Shown here one piece after another: positions 23,639 through 31,615 of a DNA stretch of 64,000 nucleotides. The notes under the pieces are model-generated. The model did no database searches, was not told the origin of the DNA, and worked only from the letters and a program-made list of their open reading frames with translations. Source of the DNA: Actinomycetota bacterium (GTDB lineage Bacteria; Actinomycetota; Thermoleophilia; Solirubrobacterales; Solirubrobacteraceae); assembly GCA_018268595.1 (NCBI GenBank), contig JAFDWH010000026.1:62001-126000 (forward strand), in the 5' to 3' direction. Made by a program: the position numbers and the translations under genes. Positions within the stretch are counted from its first letter, which is position 1. The number at the start of each line of letters is the position of its first letter.

Positions 23639-24907
23639 TCAGGGGCCGAGCGCGCCGATCGGGACGACCTGGATCCCGTCGTCGCGCATGTAGCCGAAGC
23701 CCGTCGCGACGATCACACCGAGCGCTGCGGGCTGGCCGCATTGCTCGGTGTCGATCTGGCGGATGAAACGCTGCAGGCTGAGCACCGCGTCTTCGACCTG
23801 CCCGGCGCCCAGCTTCACCTCGAAGGCGGCCCAACGCCCGTCGTGCGCCTGGACGATCGCGTCGACCTCATGGCCGTTGCTGTCGCGGTACTGGAGCACG
23901 TCGGCATCGCTCGCCTGCGCATAGACGCGCAGATCGCGGACGACGAGCGACTCGAAGAGGAAACCGAGCAATCGCAGGTCTCTCAGCAGCCGATCTGGTG
24001 TGGCACGCAGCGCAGCGACGGCGAGCGACGGATCGACGAAGTGGCGCTTGGGAGCACTGCGCAGGACGTAGCTCGAGCGCAGGTGCGGCGCCCAGGCCGG
24101 CTGGTCCTCGACGATCATGAGCCGGGCGAGCGCGTCGATATACGCGCTCGTCGCTTCGTGCGACAACGGCCCGTCCGCGCCGCCGGCGTCGCGTGCAAGT
24201 GTCGCCCGGCCGGCATGTGTGGCGACGTTCCGGGCGAGGCTGCGAATCAGCGCCCCGACTCGCGCCGGATCGCGTCGCGTGCCGCCGACACGCGCCACGT
24301 CTACCCGGCGGATCTCTTCCAGGTAGTCGCGCACGCCGCGCTGCGCGCGCACACGCGAAAGGTCGCGAAAGCCAGGCCACCCGCCGACGGCGATCTCCTG
24401 CGCGAGCTGGGGGACGGTCATGCCGGGGTCGGCACTGCGCGCGGGCTCACCGGCGAGCAGTGCAGCGAGCGATACCGCGCCGGTGCTCACGCCGCACTCG
24501 TGGAGGCTCATCGGCCGCATCCGCAGGCGCGTGATCCGGCCTGCGCCGGTATGGCGCGTGGCGTCGTCGGCCGGAACGGCGGAGCCCGTGAGGACGAACT
24601 GGCCAGCGGCGCCGCGGTCGTCGACCGTGCGCCGGACGTGGTTCCAGATTGCGGGCTCGAGCTGCCACTCGTCGATCAAGCGTGGGGTTGCGCCGGCGAG
24701 CACGAGCGCCGGGTCCACGCCGATCGCCGCGCGCGCGTTCTCGTCGACGTCGAGCAGCACCTCGCTGGCTGCGACCCGCCGTGCTGTTGCCGTCTTGCCG
24801 CAGGCCTTCGGGCCCTCGACGACGACCGCGCCGGTCGCGGCAAGGCGCTCGGTCAGCTCGCGGTCGACGATCCGCGGCCGGTAGTTTGTAGAGGTCTCGA
24901 CCGGCAT
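23639..24907 (-). CDS. AAA-type ATPase with DUF4143 domain
   Basis: 422 aa. Walker A is EGPKACGKTATARR (residues 31-44), and a Walker B-like LIDEW follows near 80. The C-terminal half is the DUF4143 region: DIADALARL-type helices, KRHFVDPSLAVAAL, and a nuclease-like strand set HEVDAIVQAHDGRWAAFEVKLG, whose E-V-D..E-V-K resembles a PD-(D/E)xK core. Such proteins are common, mobile-looking accessory ATPases of unknown role, often discussed with toxin-antitoxin or defence genes. The start ATG 24907 is uncertain because the ribosome site is weak. It stands alone between two direct repeats and behind an AT-richer promoter region. Confidence 0.8.
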   Translation of the reverse strand: MPVETSTNYRPRIVDRELTERLAATGAVVVEGPKACGKTATARRVAASEVLLDVDENARAAIGVDPALVLAGATPRLIDEWQLEPAIWNHVRRTVDDRGAAGQFVLTGSAVPADDATRHTGAGRITRLRMRPMSLHECGVSTGAVSLAALLAGEPARSADPGMTVPQLAQEIAVGGWPGFRDLSRVRAQRGVRDYLEEIRRVDVARVGGTRRDPARVGALIRSLARNVATHAGRATLARDAGGADGPLSHEATSAYIDALARLMIVEDQPAWAPHLRSSYVLRSAPKRHFVDPSLAVAALRATPDRLLRDLRLLGFLFESLVVRDLRVYAQASDADVLQYRDSNGHEVDAIVQAHDGRWAAFEVKLGAGQVEDAVLSLQRFIRQIDTEQCGQPAALGVIVATGFGYMRDDGIQVVPIGALGP

Positions 24908-24930
24908 TTCATTGGAAGGATACCCTGAAG

Positions 24931-24960
24931 AAAATAGATCCTCAACCTTGAGAAATATAG
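24931..24960. promoter_or_regulatory. AT-rich palindrome upstream of the DUF4143 gene
   Basis: CTCAACCTTGAG (24941-24952) is a palindrome with a CC centre, flanked by AAAATAGATC on one side and AAATATAGAT on the other. The stretch is unusually AT-rich for this genome. It probably combines the promoter and an operator. I cannot assign exact -35 and -10 boxes. Confidence 0.4.
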
Positions 24961-25190
24961 ATACCAGTGTCCGGGACGTACCGGCTGCTGCTCGACGGGC
25001 GGGGGAGCGAGGTGCAGTCGAGTTGTGCGCCCTTCCGTGGCGACCGTGACGTGCAGCGGAACCGACCGATGATGAACGGCTGGCCTGCAAGGGGGTCCTC
25101 TGGCGAGAGGCTTGGAGTGTCGCCGAACGCGGGAGGGCAAAGCGCAACGACGAGTGCGCAAGGTGGCCGGTCGGCCCGTCATGCGATCCC

Positions 25191-25421
25191 GCTGCCAAAT
25201 ATGCTGCCAAAAACGCGCCGCTGAACGACGAAAGCCCTGCATTTGCAGGGATTTCGCACAACGTCTGAGGCGGCGCGAGCCTACTTGATGAGTCGTCTAC
25301 GACTGTCGCACCCTGTGGGGTTCTGTAGCAACTACGGGGGTTTTCGGCCTCATCGACGACTGGCGCGATTCCATCCTGTGGGGCCCTGTCGCATCCTGTC
25401 GCTGCCAAGAATGCTGCCAAT
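25191..25421. repeat. Dispersed repeat, copy R2 (right of the DUF4143 gene)
   Basis: Direct-orientation relative of R1 with the same order: GCTGCCAA..ATGCTGCC boundary, hairpin (25230-25255, one mismatch), glnA-end-like segment (25280-25296), two versions of the ATCCTGTGGGG motif, and a closing GCTGCCAAGAATGCTGCCAA (25401-25420). It differs from R1 by several substitutions and a roughly 25-bp insertion. The left part matches the glnA-associated copy at 32091-32177. Confidence 0.65.
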
Positions 25422-25468
25422 TCCGCTGGCATGCGCTGGCGGCTTCCGGTCGGTCTGCTCTGTTTGTC

Positions 25469-25663
25469 TCAGCGTGAGCCAGTGGGCGGCGGAACGCCGA
25501 GGTCCTTGCAGATCTTGCGAGCAAGCCCGTAGGCGACCTCGCGATGCCGCGGAACGGCGGTAGAGCGCTCGGCGTCGAAGCCCCAAAAGCTGTGGTTGCC
25601 GCCCTCGCGCAGTAGCGCCGCGCCGTGGGCGCGCAGATGGCGCTCGAGGTCGCGGCGCTTCAC
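25469..25663 (-). CDS. hicA: HicA-type mRNA interferase toxin
   Basis: 64 aa with the compact dsRNA-binding-like HicA fold: MKRRDLERHLRAHGAAL, then the catalytic histidine in REGGNHSFWGF (near residue 24), and a basic C-terminal helix (ARKICKDLGVPP). HicA cleaves mRNA independently of translation. ATG 25663 overlaps the HicB stop by four bases, so here antitoxin precedes toxin. Confidence 0.85.
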   Translation of the reverse strand: MKRRDLERHLRAHGAALLREGGNHSFWGFDAERSTAVPRHREVAYGLARKICKDLGVPPPTGSR

Positions 25664-25890
25664 GCAGCGATGACGAGCTCGAGTGACTCGCTGTCGGGTG
25701 CAGCCTCGCTGCTCGGATGCGCTCCGAACCGCAGCTCCAGCATGCCGCGCAGAGCGTCGATCACGTTCGCGCGAGCCTCGTCGCGACTTCTGCCTTGGCT
25801 GTGCACGCCGGGCACCTCGGGGATTGACGCGATGATCCAGCCGTCCTCGCCAACCTCATACACGATCGTCACGCGCAGGGATTCGCTCAT
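25660..25890 (-). CDS. hicB: HicB-type antitoxin
   Basis: 76 aa with the partial RNase H-like fold of HicB: VTIVYEVGEDGWIIASIPEVPGVHSQG, then SRDEARANVIDALRGMLELRFG. The C-terminal DNA-binding domain seen in longer HicB proteins is absent, so any autoregulation may rely on a partner or on the short tail. It is translated just before and overlapping hicA. Confidence 0.85.
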   Translation of the reverse strand: MSESLRVTIVYEVGEDGWIIASIPEVPGVHSQGRSRDEARANVIDALRGMLELRFGAHPSSEAAPDSESLELVIAA

Positions 25891-26022
25891 GACCTACACA
25901 GTACCCGACCCCTTCGCCTCGGACTGCGAGGCGCATGAGACCTTCCGGGGGGCGCCCTTGGCGCCTACTCGCTTCGCTGCCGTTCAGGGTTGCGTGAGCC
26001 TTGACGGCTCCGGGCCCACCGG

Positions 26023-26040
26023 CGCCGGGCACGCCCGGCG
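26023..26040. terminator. GC hairpin after the secreted protein
   Basis: CGCCGGGC (26023-26030) and GCCCGGCG (26033-26040) are perfect complements. It lies 11 bases beyond the stop codon of the leftward secreted-protein gene and could end its transcript. A second palindromic pair, GGCGCC-CTT-GGCGCC, lies nearby at about 25952-25966. Confidence 0.45.
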
Positions 26041-26050
26041 AGCTTCCCGT

Positions 26051-27007
26051 TTATGGTGTGAACTGCGGGCAGGGGACTAGGAGCGTCGTCGTGATGCTTG
26101 GCGTGGGCGGGGCGAAGGCTGCGAAGAGCTGTGCGCTCAGCCCTGCGGGCGGACATTTCGCAAGCATGAGCCAGGAGAGGTCTGTCCGCCGTCGCGCGCG
26201 GCACCGCCCGCTGCGGCCCCTGCGGACGCATGTTTCCTTCGGGATCGTGATCCCCGACACCGTCCCCCTCACCTCCGCGATGCTGACGCGGAGGCCGTTG
26301 ATCGGGCCGGTCGGCAGCAGCACCTTGTAGCCGTAGCGGCCGTCCGGAGTCGGGTCCTTCAGGAAGTTGACCATCAGCGCCGCGTGCAGCCCGGCGATAA
26401 CTGGGAAGCGCCGCACGAGCGACCCGCGCATGTCGGCGGCGCCGAGCACGGCGACGCCCGCGATCGCGCCCGGCACCGTTCCACGGCTGAGGAACCCCGA
26501 GAATCTCGCCGGGATCAGCTCGGAGAGCACTGGTGTGAGTGTGCGCGCGTCGATCTGGGCCGTCCCGACTGCGACGCGTGCGCGGTCGCACACTCGTGCG
26601 TTCGCGAGAGCGGCCAGATCCGCCTTCGATCTGCTGCGCGCGAGCGAGCGGATGAACGGCTTGAGGTTCGCGACCCGCTGTGTGAACGGGGCGCCCGTCT
26701 GCCGCGCGTCGAGCGCGTCGCGCAGTGCGGGGCCGTTGCAGTAGTAACGCGCGTTGAGGAACTCATGGCGCAGGGTCAGCCCAGCTGGGAGCCGTGCGTA
26801 AAAGGTAGTCATCGGAGGTGGGACGGCTCCGGTCGTGTCGTAGAAGCGCTCGGAGATCCGAAACGTGATCGGGCCGCCGGGTCTCAGGCTCGTCAGCTGC
26901 AGGCCGGCTTGCAGGACGGGCTGTGCGCGCACCGTGGCAGTGCCCGCCACCGCCAGGACTGTGACCGTCAATACGACAAGGACGCCCAGCATCTGCTTCT
27001 TGCTCAT
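26051..27007 (-). CDS. Secreted protein of unknown function
   Basis: 318 aa. The start MSKKQMLGVLVVLTVTVLAV is a signal peptide with likely cleavage after VRAQ (near residue 28). Ribosome site CAGGAG six bases before ATG 27007. The mature part begins as a beta-rich domain (LTSLRPGGPITFRISERFYD, then LPAGLTLRHEF) and has several cysteines (YYCNG, ARVCD, KETCV, KCPP, VPCPQF) that could form disulfides once exported. It resembles secreted hypothetical proteins of soil actinobacteria; I cannot give a function. It is divergent from the LuxR regulator, which could control it. Confidence 0.65.
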   Translation of the reverse strand: MSKKQMLGVLVVLTVTVLAVAGTATVRAQPVLQAGLQLTSLRPGGPITFRISERFYDTTGAVPPPMTTFYARLPAGLTLRHEFLNARYYCNGPALRDALDARQTGAPFTQRVANLKPFIRSLARSRSKADLAALANARVCDRARVAVGTAQIDARTLTPVLSELIPARFSGFLSRGTVPGAIAGVAVLGAADMRGSLVRRFPVIAGLHAALMVNFLKDPTPDGRYGYKVLLPTGPINGLRVSIAEVRGTVSGITIPKETCVRRGRSGRCRARRRTDLSWLMLAKCPPAGLSAQLFAAFAPPTPSITTTLLVPCPQFTP

Positions 27008-27189
27008 GGCAGCTCCTGGTGGCCACCGCGCGAGGCCCACCGAAGCGGGTCCTGCTGGACGCCGTCGATGACATCATCAGCCGTGCGCGGCTCGATCGGG
27101 AGGACGTTCATGCGGCATGAGTCTCGGCGACATCGGCACGGTCCGCTACGGGGAGACCACCCTCGAATTGACCCTAAGATCGGGGCTCG

Positions 27190-30021
27190 ATGAGCACGCT
27201 GCTCGAGCGCGAGCGCGAGCTGACCGAGTTCGACGCGATCATCAGCGAGTCAGGCGCAGGAGACGGTCGCCTCGTCGTCATCGAGGCACAGGCGGGGCTG
27301 GGAAAGACACGGCTGCTTCAGGCCGTGCGCGAAGCTGGCGCGCACGCCGGGATGCGAGTGCTGTCGGCTCGCGCGACCGAGCTCGAGCGCGACTTCCCGT
27401 TCGCGCTCGTGCGCCAACTGCTCGAGCCTCCGCTTGCGGCGACGACCGCCATGGAGCGGGATGCGCTGTTCGAGGGAGCGAGTGGCGCGGCCCGCGGTGC
27501 GCTGGGCCTTGCGGACGGCTCGTCGTCGGCGCCTGCCGGAGACACGTTCGCGGTGCTGTACGGGTTGTACTGGCTGACCGTTGCGCTGGCCGAGCAGGAA
27601 CCGCTGCTGCTCGCGATTGACGACGCGCACTGGGCCGACGCCGCCTCGCTCGACTACCTGGGCTTCCTGCTGCCACGGCTGGAGGAGTTGCCGGTGCTGC
27701 TGGTCGTCGCGAGTCGCCCTGACGAGGCGGACGCACACAGCAGCCTCGCGCGGCTCGCCACCGACCCCCTCGCGCGACGTCTCACGCCGCGCCCGCTCAG
27801 TCGCGAGGCGGCAACCGCGCTGCTCGCGGCCGAGCTGGGTGCGCAACCAGAGGAGGCGTTCGCCATAGCCTGCCACGAGGTCAGCGGCGGGAACCCCTTC
27901 TACCTGTACGAGCTGGCGCGCACGCTCGGTGAGAAGGCGATCGTCCCCGGCGCCGGGCAGGCTGACCGGGTGCGTGAGCTGGCGCCCGAACGCGTCACCC
28001 GCACGGTCATGCTGCGCATCGCACGGCTCCCGCCGGAGGCACGCACGGTGGCGCGAGCGCTGGCTGTGCTCGGCGAGGACAGCGACCCTCGCCTCGTGGC
28101 AGAGCTCGCCGGGCTCGACGCGGACGCCGTGCTCGACTGCGCCGACGCGCTGCGCGCTGGTGCCATCCTCGACGCGGAGGCGCCGCTGCGCTTCATCCAC
28201 CCGCTCGTGCGCACCGCGCTCTACGCGGACCTCGCCGCCGGCGAGCGCGCCGGGATGCACGCGCGTGCAGCCGCGCTGCTGCGGGACCGGGGCGCCGATC
28301 CCGAAGGGATCGCCACACATCTGATGGCGAGCGACGCATGCGAGCAGCGTGAGACGGTCGAGACGCTGCTCGCCGCGGCGACGCGGGCGCTCGGACGTGG
28401 CGCCCCTCAGTCGGCGATCGCCTACCTCAAGCGTGCGCTCACAGAACCTCCGCCAGCGGACTTGCGCGCTGCGGTGCTGCAGGCGCTGGTCACCGCCAGC
28501 TACCGTGCGGTCGACCGCACGGTGCTCGACGCGATCGCAGCGGACGTGTTCGCCGAGCTCGAGCGCGATCCACACCTGCTGACGAAGTGGGCCGTCGATC
28601 TGGCGCCCTGGCTGTGGTTCGGCGGGCGTCACGAAGCGGGCGTTGCGCTGCTGGAGCGGGCGATCGACGCGGCCGACCGGGAAGGCGACCTCGATCTCGC
28701 AGTGCAGCTGGAGGCACAGCTGATCATGTTCGTCCAGCCGAGACCGACGGTGGTGCAGGAGCGCCTCGCGAGCTACCGCCGGCGGCTCAAGCCGGACAGC
28801 AGGGGCGAGCGGATCGCGGCGGCGCTCGGCGCACGCTGGACGATGGTCGACGGCAGCGCGGCGGCGGCGGTCGAGCTCGCCCGGCGTGCCCTGCGGGACG
28901 GCAAGATCTTCGTCGATCATCCGGAGCTCCTGACGCCCGCCCAAGCGGTGGTCGCGCTGCTGTTCGCCGACCAGTTCGACGAGGCCCAGATGGCGACGGA
29001 CCAGGCGACTGCGGCCTCCCGGCGACGCGGTGAGGCGCACGCAGCGGCGTTTTGCATGCGCGCGTGGTTGGCGCTCGCGCGCGGAGACCTCAAGGCCGCG
29101 GACGCCGATGCGCATCAGGCGATGGACGTGGCGTGCATGCGGGGGTTCCTTGCCGAGTTCCCCCTGGTCTTCGCGCTGCTGATCGAGGTCCTGACCGCGC
29201 GCGGCGAGCTGCGTGAGGCCGAGGCGACGCTGAGCGCGAACGGCATGGCCGGTCCCATCGCGGAGACGCAGTGGCTCAGCACCACGCTGTACGCCCGCGG
29301 GCGCCTGCGGCTCGCGCAGGGCAGGGCCGAGCAGGCCGCCGAGGACCTGATCGAGCTGCGGTGCCGGATGGAGCGATGGGGGACGATCGGGAGCCCGATG
29401 ATGCAGCCGGGCGTGTACGCCGCGTTCGCGCTTGCCGCGCTCGGGGAGCCGGAGCGGGGGCGCGAGCTGGCCGAGGCGGAGCTGGTCCACGCCAGGCGCT
29501 GGGGCGCTCCGAGCGTGATCGCGCGGGCGCTGCGGGCGCTGGGCGCCACGACCGAGGGAGCGAGCGGGATCGCGCTGCTCGAAGAGGCGGTGGCGGTGCT
29601 CGAGGGATCGCCGGCGCGGCTCGAGCACGCGCTAGCTCTCTGCGACGTGGGCGCTGCGCTGCGCCGTGCCAACCGCCGCGCCGATGCGCGGGAGCCGCTG
29701 CGTGGCGCGCTCGAACTTGCGCGCCGCTGCGGAGCCGCCGGCCTCGCCAAGCGCGCGCATGACGAGCTACAGGCCAGCGGTGAGAAGGTTCGTCGCTACA
29801 CGCCGTTCGGGGTCGACTCGCTGACTCCGAGCGAGCGGCGCGTCGCCGAGATGGCCGCCTCGGGCATGACCAACCGCCAGATCGCCCAGACCCTGTTCCT
29901 CACCGTCAAGACGATCGAAGCCCATCTCAGCGCCGCCTACAACAAGCTCGGCATCCGCTCCCGACAGCAGCTTGCCGACGCGCTCCGCGAACGCGCCGGC
30001 GACTCCTCGCCCGTCAGATAA
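27190..30021 (+). CDS. Large LuxR-family regulator with AAA ATPase (LAL type)
   Basis: 943 aa. An N-terminal ATPase begins at residue 1, with Walker A EAQAGLGKTR near 32-41 and Walker B LLLAIDDAHW near 136-145. The middle 500 residues are a helical TPR-like sensor region. The C terminus has the LuxR helix-turn-helix: LTPSERRVAEMAASGMTNRQIAQ followed by TVKTIEAHLSAAYNKLGI (about 878-925). LAL regulators bind an inducer and ATP, then activate target operons. It is divergent from the secreted protein (182-bp gap) and is not next to a metabolic operon, so the target is not evident. A strong hairpin five bases after its stop probably terminates it. Confidence 0.9.
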   Translation: MSTLLERERELTEFDAIISESGAGDGRLVVIEAQAGLGKTRLLQAVREAGAHAGMRVLSARATELERDFPFALVRQLLEPPLAATTAMERDALFEGASGAARGALGLADGSSSAPAGDTFAVLYGLYWLTVALAEQEPLLLAIDDAHWADAASLDYLGFLLPRLEELPVLLVVASRPDEADAHSSLARLATDPLARRLTPRPLSREAATALLAAELGAQPEEAFAIACHEVSGGNPFYLYELARTLGEKAIVPGAGQADRVRELAPERVTRTVMLRIARLPPEARTVARALAVLGEDSDPRLVAELAGLDADAVLDCADALRAGAILDAEAPLRFIHPLVRTALYADLAAGERAGMHARAAALLRDRGADPEGIATHLMASDACEQRETVETLLAAATRALGRGAPQSAIAYLKRALTEPPPADLRAAVLQALVTASYRAVDRTVLDAIAADVFAELERDPHLLTKWAVDLAPWLWFGGRHEAGVALLERAIDAADREGDLDLAVQLEAQLIMFVQPRPTVVQERLASYRRRLKPDSRGERIAAALGARWTMVDGSAAAAVELARRALRDGKIFVDHPELLTPAQAVVALLFADQFDEAQMATDQATAASRRRGEAHAAAFCMRAWLALARGDLKAADADAHQAMDVACMRGFLAEFPLVFALLIEVLTARGELREAEATLSANGMAGPIAETQWLSTTLYARGRLRLAQGRAEQAAEDLIELRCRMERWGTIGSPMMQPGVYAAFALAALGEPERGRELAEAELVHARRWGAPSVIARALRALGATTEGASGIALLEEAVAVLEGSPARLEHALALCDVGAALRRANRRADAREPLRGALELARRCGAAGLAKRAHDELQASGEKVRRYTPFGVDSLTPSERRVAEMAASGMTNRQIAQTLFLTVKTIEAHLSAAYNKLGIRSRQQLADALRERAGDSSPVR

Positions 30022-30025
30022 CGGC

Positions 30026-30051
30026 GAAAGCCCTGCATTTGCAGGGCTTTC
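30026..30051. terminator. Perfect 12-bp hairpin terminator of the LuxR gene (palindrome family)
   Basis: GAAAGCCCTGCA (30026-30037) - TT - TGCAGGGCTTTC (30040-30051), followed by TTATC. It starts five bases after the stop codon. The same palindrome occurs at 23424-23450, 25230-25255 and 32124-32149. Here it stands without the flanking glnA-like sequence, so the hairpin alone is the mobile or conserved core. Confidence 0.6.
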
Positions 30052-30063
30052 TTATCACAGCGA

Positions 30064-30346
30064 GGTGCTACACAACAAGCTCCGTGGCCGTCATGCTGGC
30101 GTGACCGTCGACTACTGGGGTGCGGGCGCGGTGAGCTCACGGCTACTGGCCGACGATCGTGATGAGCGCATTGCCCGGCGCTTCTTCGGTGTGGCTGATC
30201 CGATCGGCTTGATCGAGCGAGCCCAACGCGCGGGAGGAGAGCTGTCGCGGGGGCAACATGTTCTCGACCGCGAGTCGGCTGTGCATGAGTTCCTTCACGC
30301 CCGTTCCAGGACATGGTCAAGAGCCCCGTCGGGGGCGAGGTGCTGA
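30064..30346 (+). pseudogene. N-terminal part of a probably frameshifted gene
   Basis: The frame beginning near GTG 30064 reads VLHNKLRGRHAGVTVDYWGAGAVSS, then ERIARRFFGVADPIGLIERAQRAGG and HVLDRESAVHEFLHA: protein-like, but there is no good ribosome site. It runs out soon after EFLHA, where the next frame (30313-30711) takes over with PFQDMVKSP. A single-base change near 30290-30300 would join them. I do not recognise the family. Confidence 0.35.
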
Positions 30347-30711
30347 TCAAGTCGGTGCCCACGCCGTCGCCGTTTTACACGACGGTTGAAGCCTCCGGCG
30401 ATCTGGGCGACGGCAGACTCGAACTCGACCTGATGCCGATCGAGGAACCCGACGACTGGGACCTTGGATGGCATGGCTCTCGCGGTGGGTTGGAGCTGAC
30501 CGTCTTGATGCGTTGGTCTGTCAACGACGGTATTGGCCAGACGCAGTACAGCGTCCACTATCGGCCTGGTCGGCAATCCGCGCCGCTTGTCGACCGAGCC
30601 GCAGCTGCCCGGCTTATGGTCGCGCTACACGGTGAAGGTCGCTTGACGATCGTCGATCGAGCTGGGGACCGGCCCACCTTTCGAGCGACCATTGGAACGA
30701 CGGAAACTTGA
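30313..30711 (+). CDS. Hypothetical protein, or middle part of a frameshifted gene
   Basis: 132 aa beginning MVKSPVGGEVLIKSVPTPSPFYTT, beta-rich in appearance, with acidic segments (MPIEEPDDWDLGW) and no membrane helix. No clear ribosome site is visible before ATG 30313. The preceding frame (30064-30346) and the following one (30692-31141) overlap it at both ends by 20-34 bases in other frames, the pattern expected if one ancestral 350-residue gene has suffered two frameshifts. If it is a true separate gene, it belongs to no family that I know. Confidence 0.4.
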   Translation: MVKSPVGGEVLIKSVPTPSPFYTTVEASGDLGDGRLELDLMPIEEPDDWDLGWHGSRGGLELTVLMRWSVNDGIGQTQYSVHYRPGRQSAPLVDRAAAARLMVALHGEGRLTIVDRAGDRPTFRATIGTTET

Positions 30712-31141
30712 TCCTGATGTCGCTGACATGGCACTGGAGATCGAGCGTTCCTCCGGGCTGCCCGCGCCATCGATCCCGGACGAGTTCCCGCGAAGCGACA
30801 TAGACCACCTAGAAGCAGCCGCGCGGGTAGTACGTGAAGGTGGCGAAGTCGTTCCGGTGCGCACGACGGAGCTCAGGGGCAGTTCGAGACTGGTCGAGCA
30901 CATGCGCCGAATAGGCACGGACATCGTCCTGAAAGCCACAGCAACCGTCTCGGCCCTGGGGCAGGAGATCCCGTACGCCGATTTCGTAGCCAGATTGCCG
31001 CCGATGCAGGTTTCCCACGCGGAGCGCGTGCCCGGAGCAGAGGACGACTGGAACGTCACGCTGGTACCCGTTGCAGCCGAGGAGATCGAGGTTTTCCTCG
31101 AGTATCTACCTCTCGGCTCTGCCAGTGAGGCCGACCAGTAG
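30692..31141 (+). CDS. Hypothetical protein, or C-terminal part of a frameshifted gene
   Basis: 149 aa from TTG 30692 (MERRKLDPDVADMALEIERSS); ATG 30728 is an alternative start. It is acidic and mixed alpha/beta (DIDHLEAAARVVREGGEVVPV, then NVTLVPVAAEEIEVFLEYL), without membrane segments. It overlaps the previous frame by 20 bases and may be the end of the same broken gene. Its stop lies 36 bp from the convergent XRE gene. Family not recognised. Confidence 0.4.
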   Translation: MERRKLDPDVADMALEIERSSGLPAPSIPDEFPRSDIDHLEAAARVVREGGEVVPVRTTELRGSSRLVEHMRRIGTDIVLKATATVSALGQEIPYADFVARLPPMQVSHAERVPGAEDDWNVTLVPVAAEEIEVFLEYLPLGSASEADQ

Positions 31142-31177
31142 GGGCGACGCTCGTTCCGCCCCCTGGAAGCCGGTTGG

Positions 31178-31615
31178 TCAGGCGGCGCTGCTGTATGTGA
31201 CGTTCTCGCGGATGCGGGTGTCGAGGGCGTCGGCGATGTCCTGCAGGCGTTCGAGACCGACGCCGGCGTAGCCGGTGGCCTCCCAGCGCTGGACCTGTTG
31301 CTCGGCGACGCCGAGGCGGTCGGCGAGCACTCGCTGGGTGAGCTTGGCCGCGATGCGGGCCTCGATGAGGGCGGTGGGCAGCTCACGGAGCGAGTCGAGT
31401 TCTCGGCCGGTGATCGTGCCGTCGCGGAGCTGCTCGTAACGCTTGAGCTGCTCTCGCAACTCGTCAGTCTCGCTGACGAGCGCGTCGCGCATCGCGCGGT
31501 GCAGCCGCGTGTCGACGCCGGCGCCTGGAGTGCGGGCGTCATGGGCGGCGACGTCGTCCTCGAAGCGCTTGAGCTGCGCCTTGGTGATGCGGTACTGGCG
31601 CTCGTTGGTGATCAC
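31178..31615 (-). CDS. XRE-family helix-turn-helix protein, likely antitoxin
   Basis: 145 aa. The N-terminal half is helical and charged (AQLKRFEDDVAAHDART, SETDELREQLKRYEQL). The C-terminal half is an XRE/Cro helix-turn-helix: LIEARIAAKLTQRVLADRLGVAEQQVQRWEATGYAGV (near 86-122). GTG 31615 overlaps the upstream NTase-fold gene by four bases. The overlap, sizes and order fit a type II toxin-antitoxin pair in which this protein represses the operon. A decayed copy of its last codons lies at 23598-23638. Confidence 0.75.
   Translation of the reverse strand: MITNERQYRITKAQLKRFEDDVAAHDARTPGAGVDTRLHRAMRDALVSETDELREQLKRYEQLRDGTITGRELDSLRELPTALIEARIAAKLTQRVLADRLGVAEQQVQRWEATGYAGVGLERLQDIADALDTRIRENVTYSSAA

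Noticed and set aside
23385-25421. CRISPR array, suggested by repeated short motifs
   Set aside because: The motifs are few, unevenly spaced and imperfect, and they belong to two diverged copies of one 200-bp element. No cas genes.
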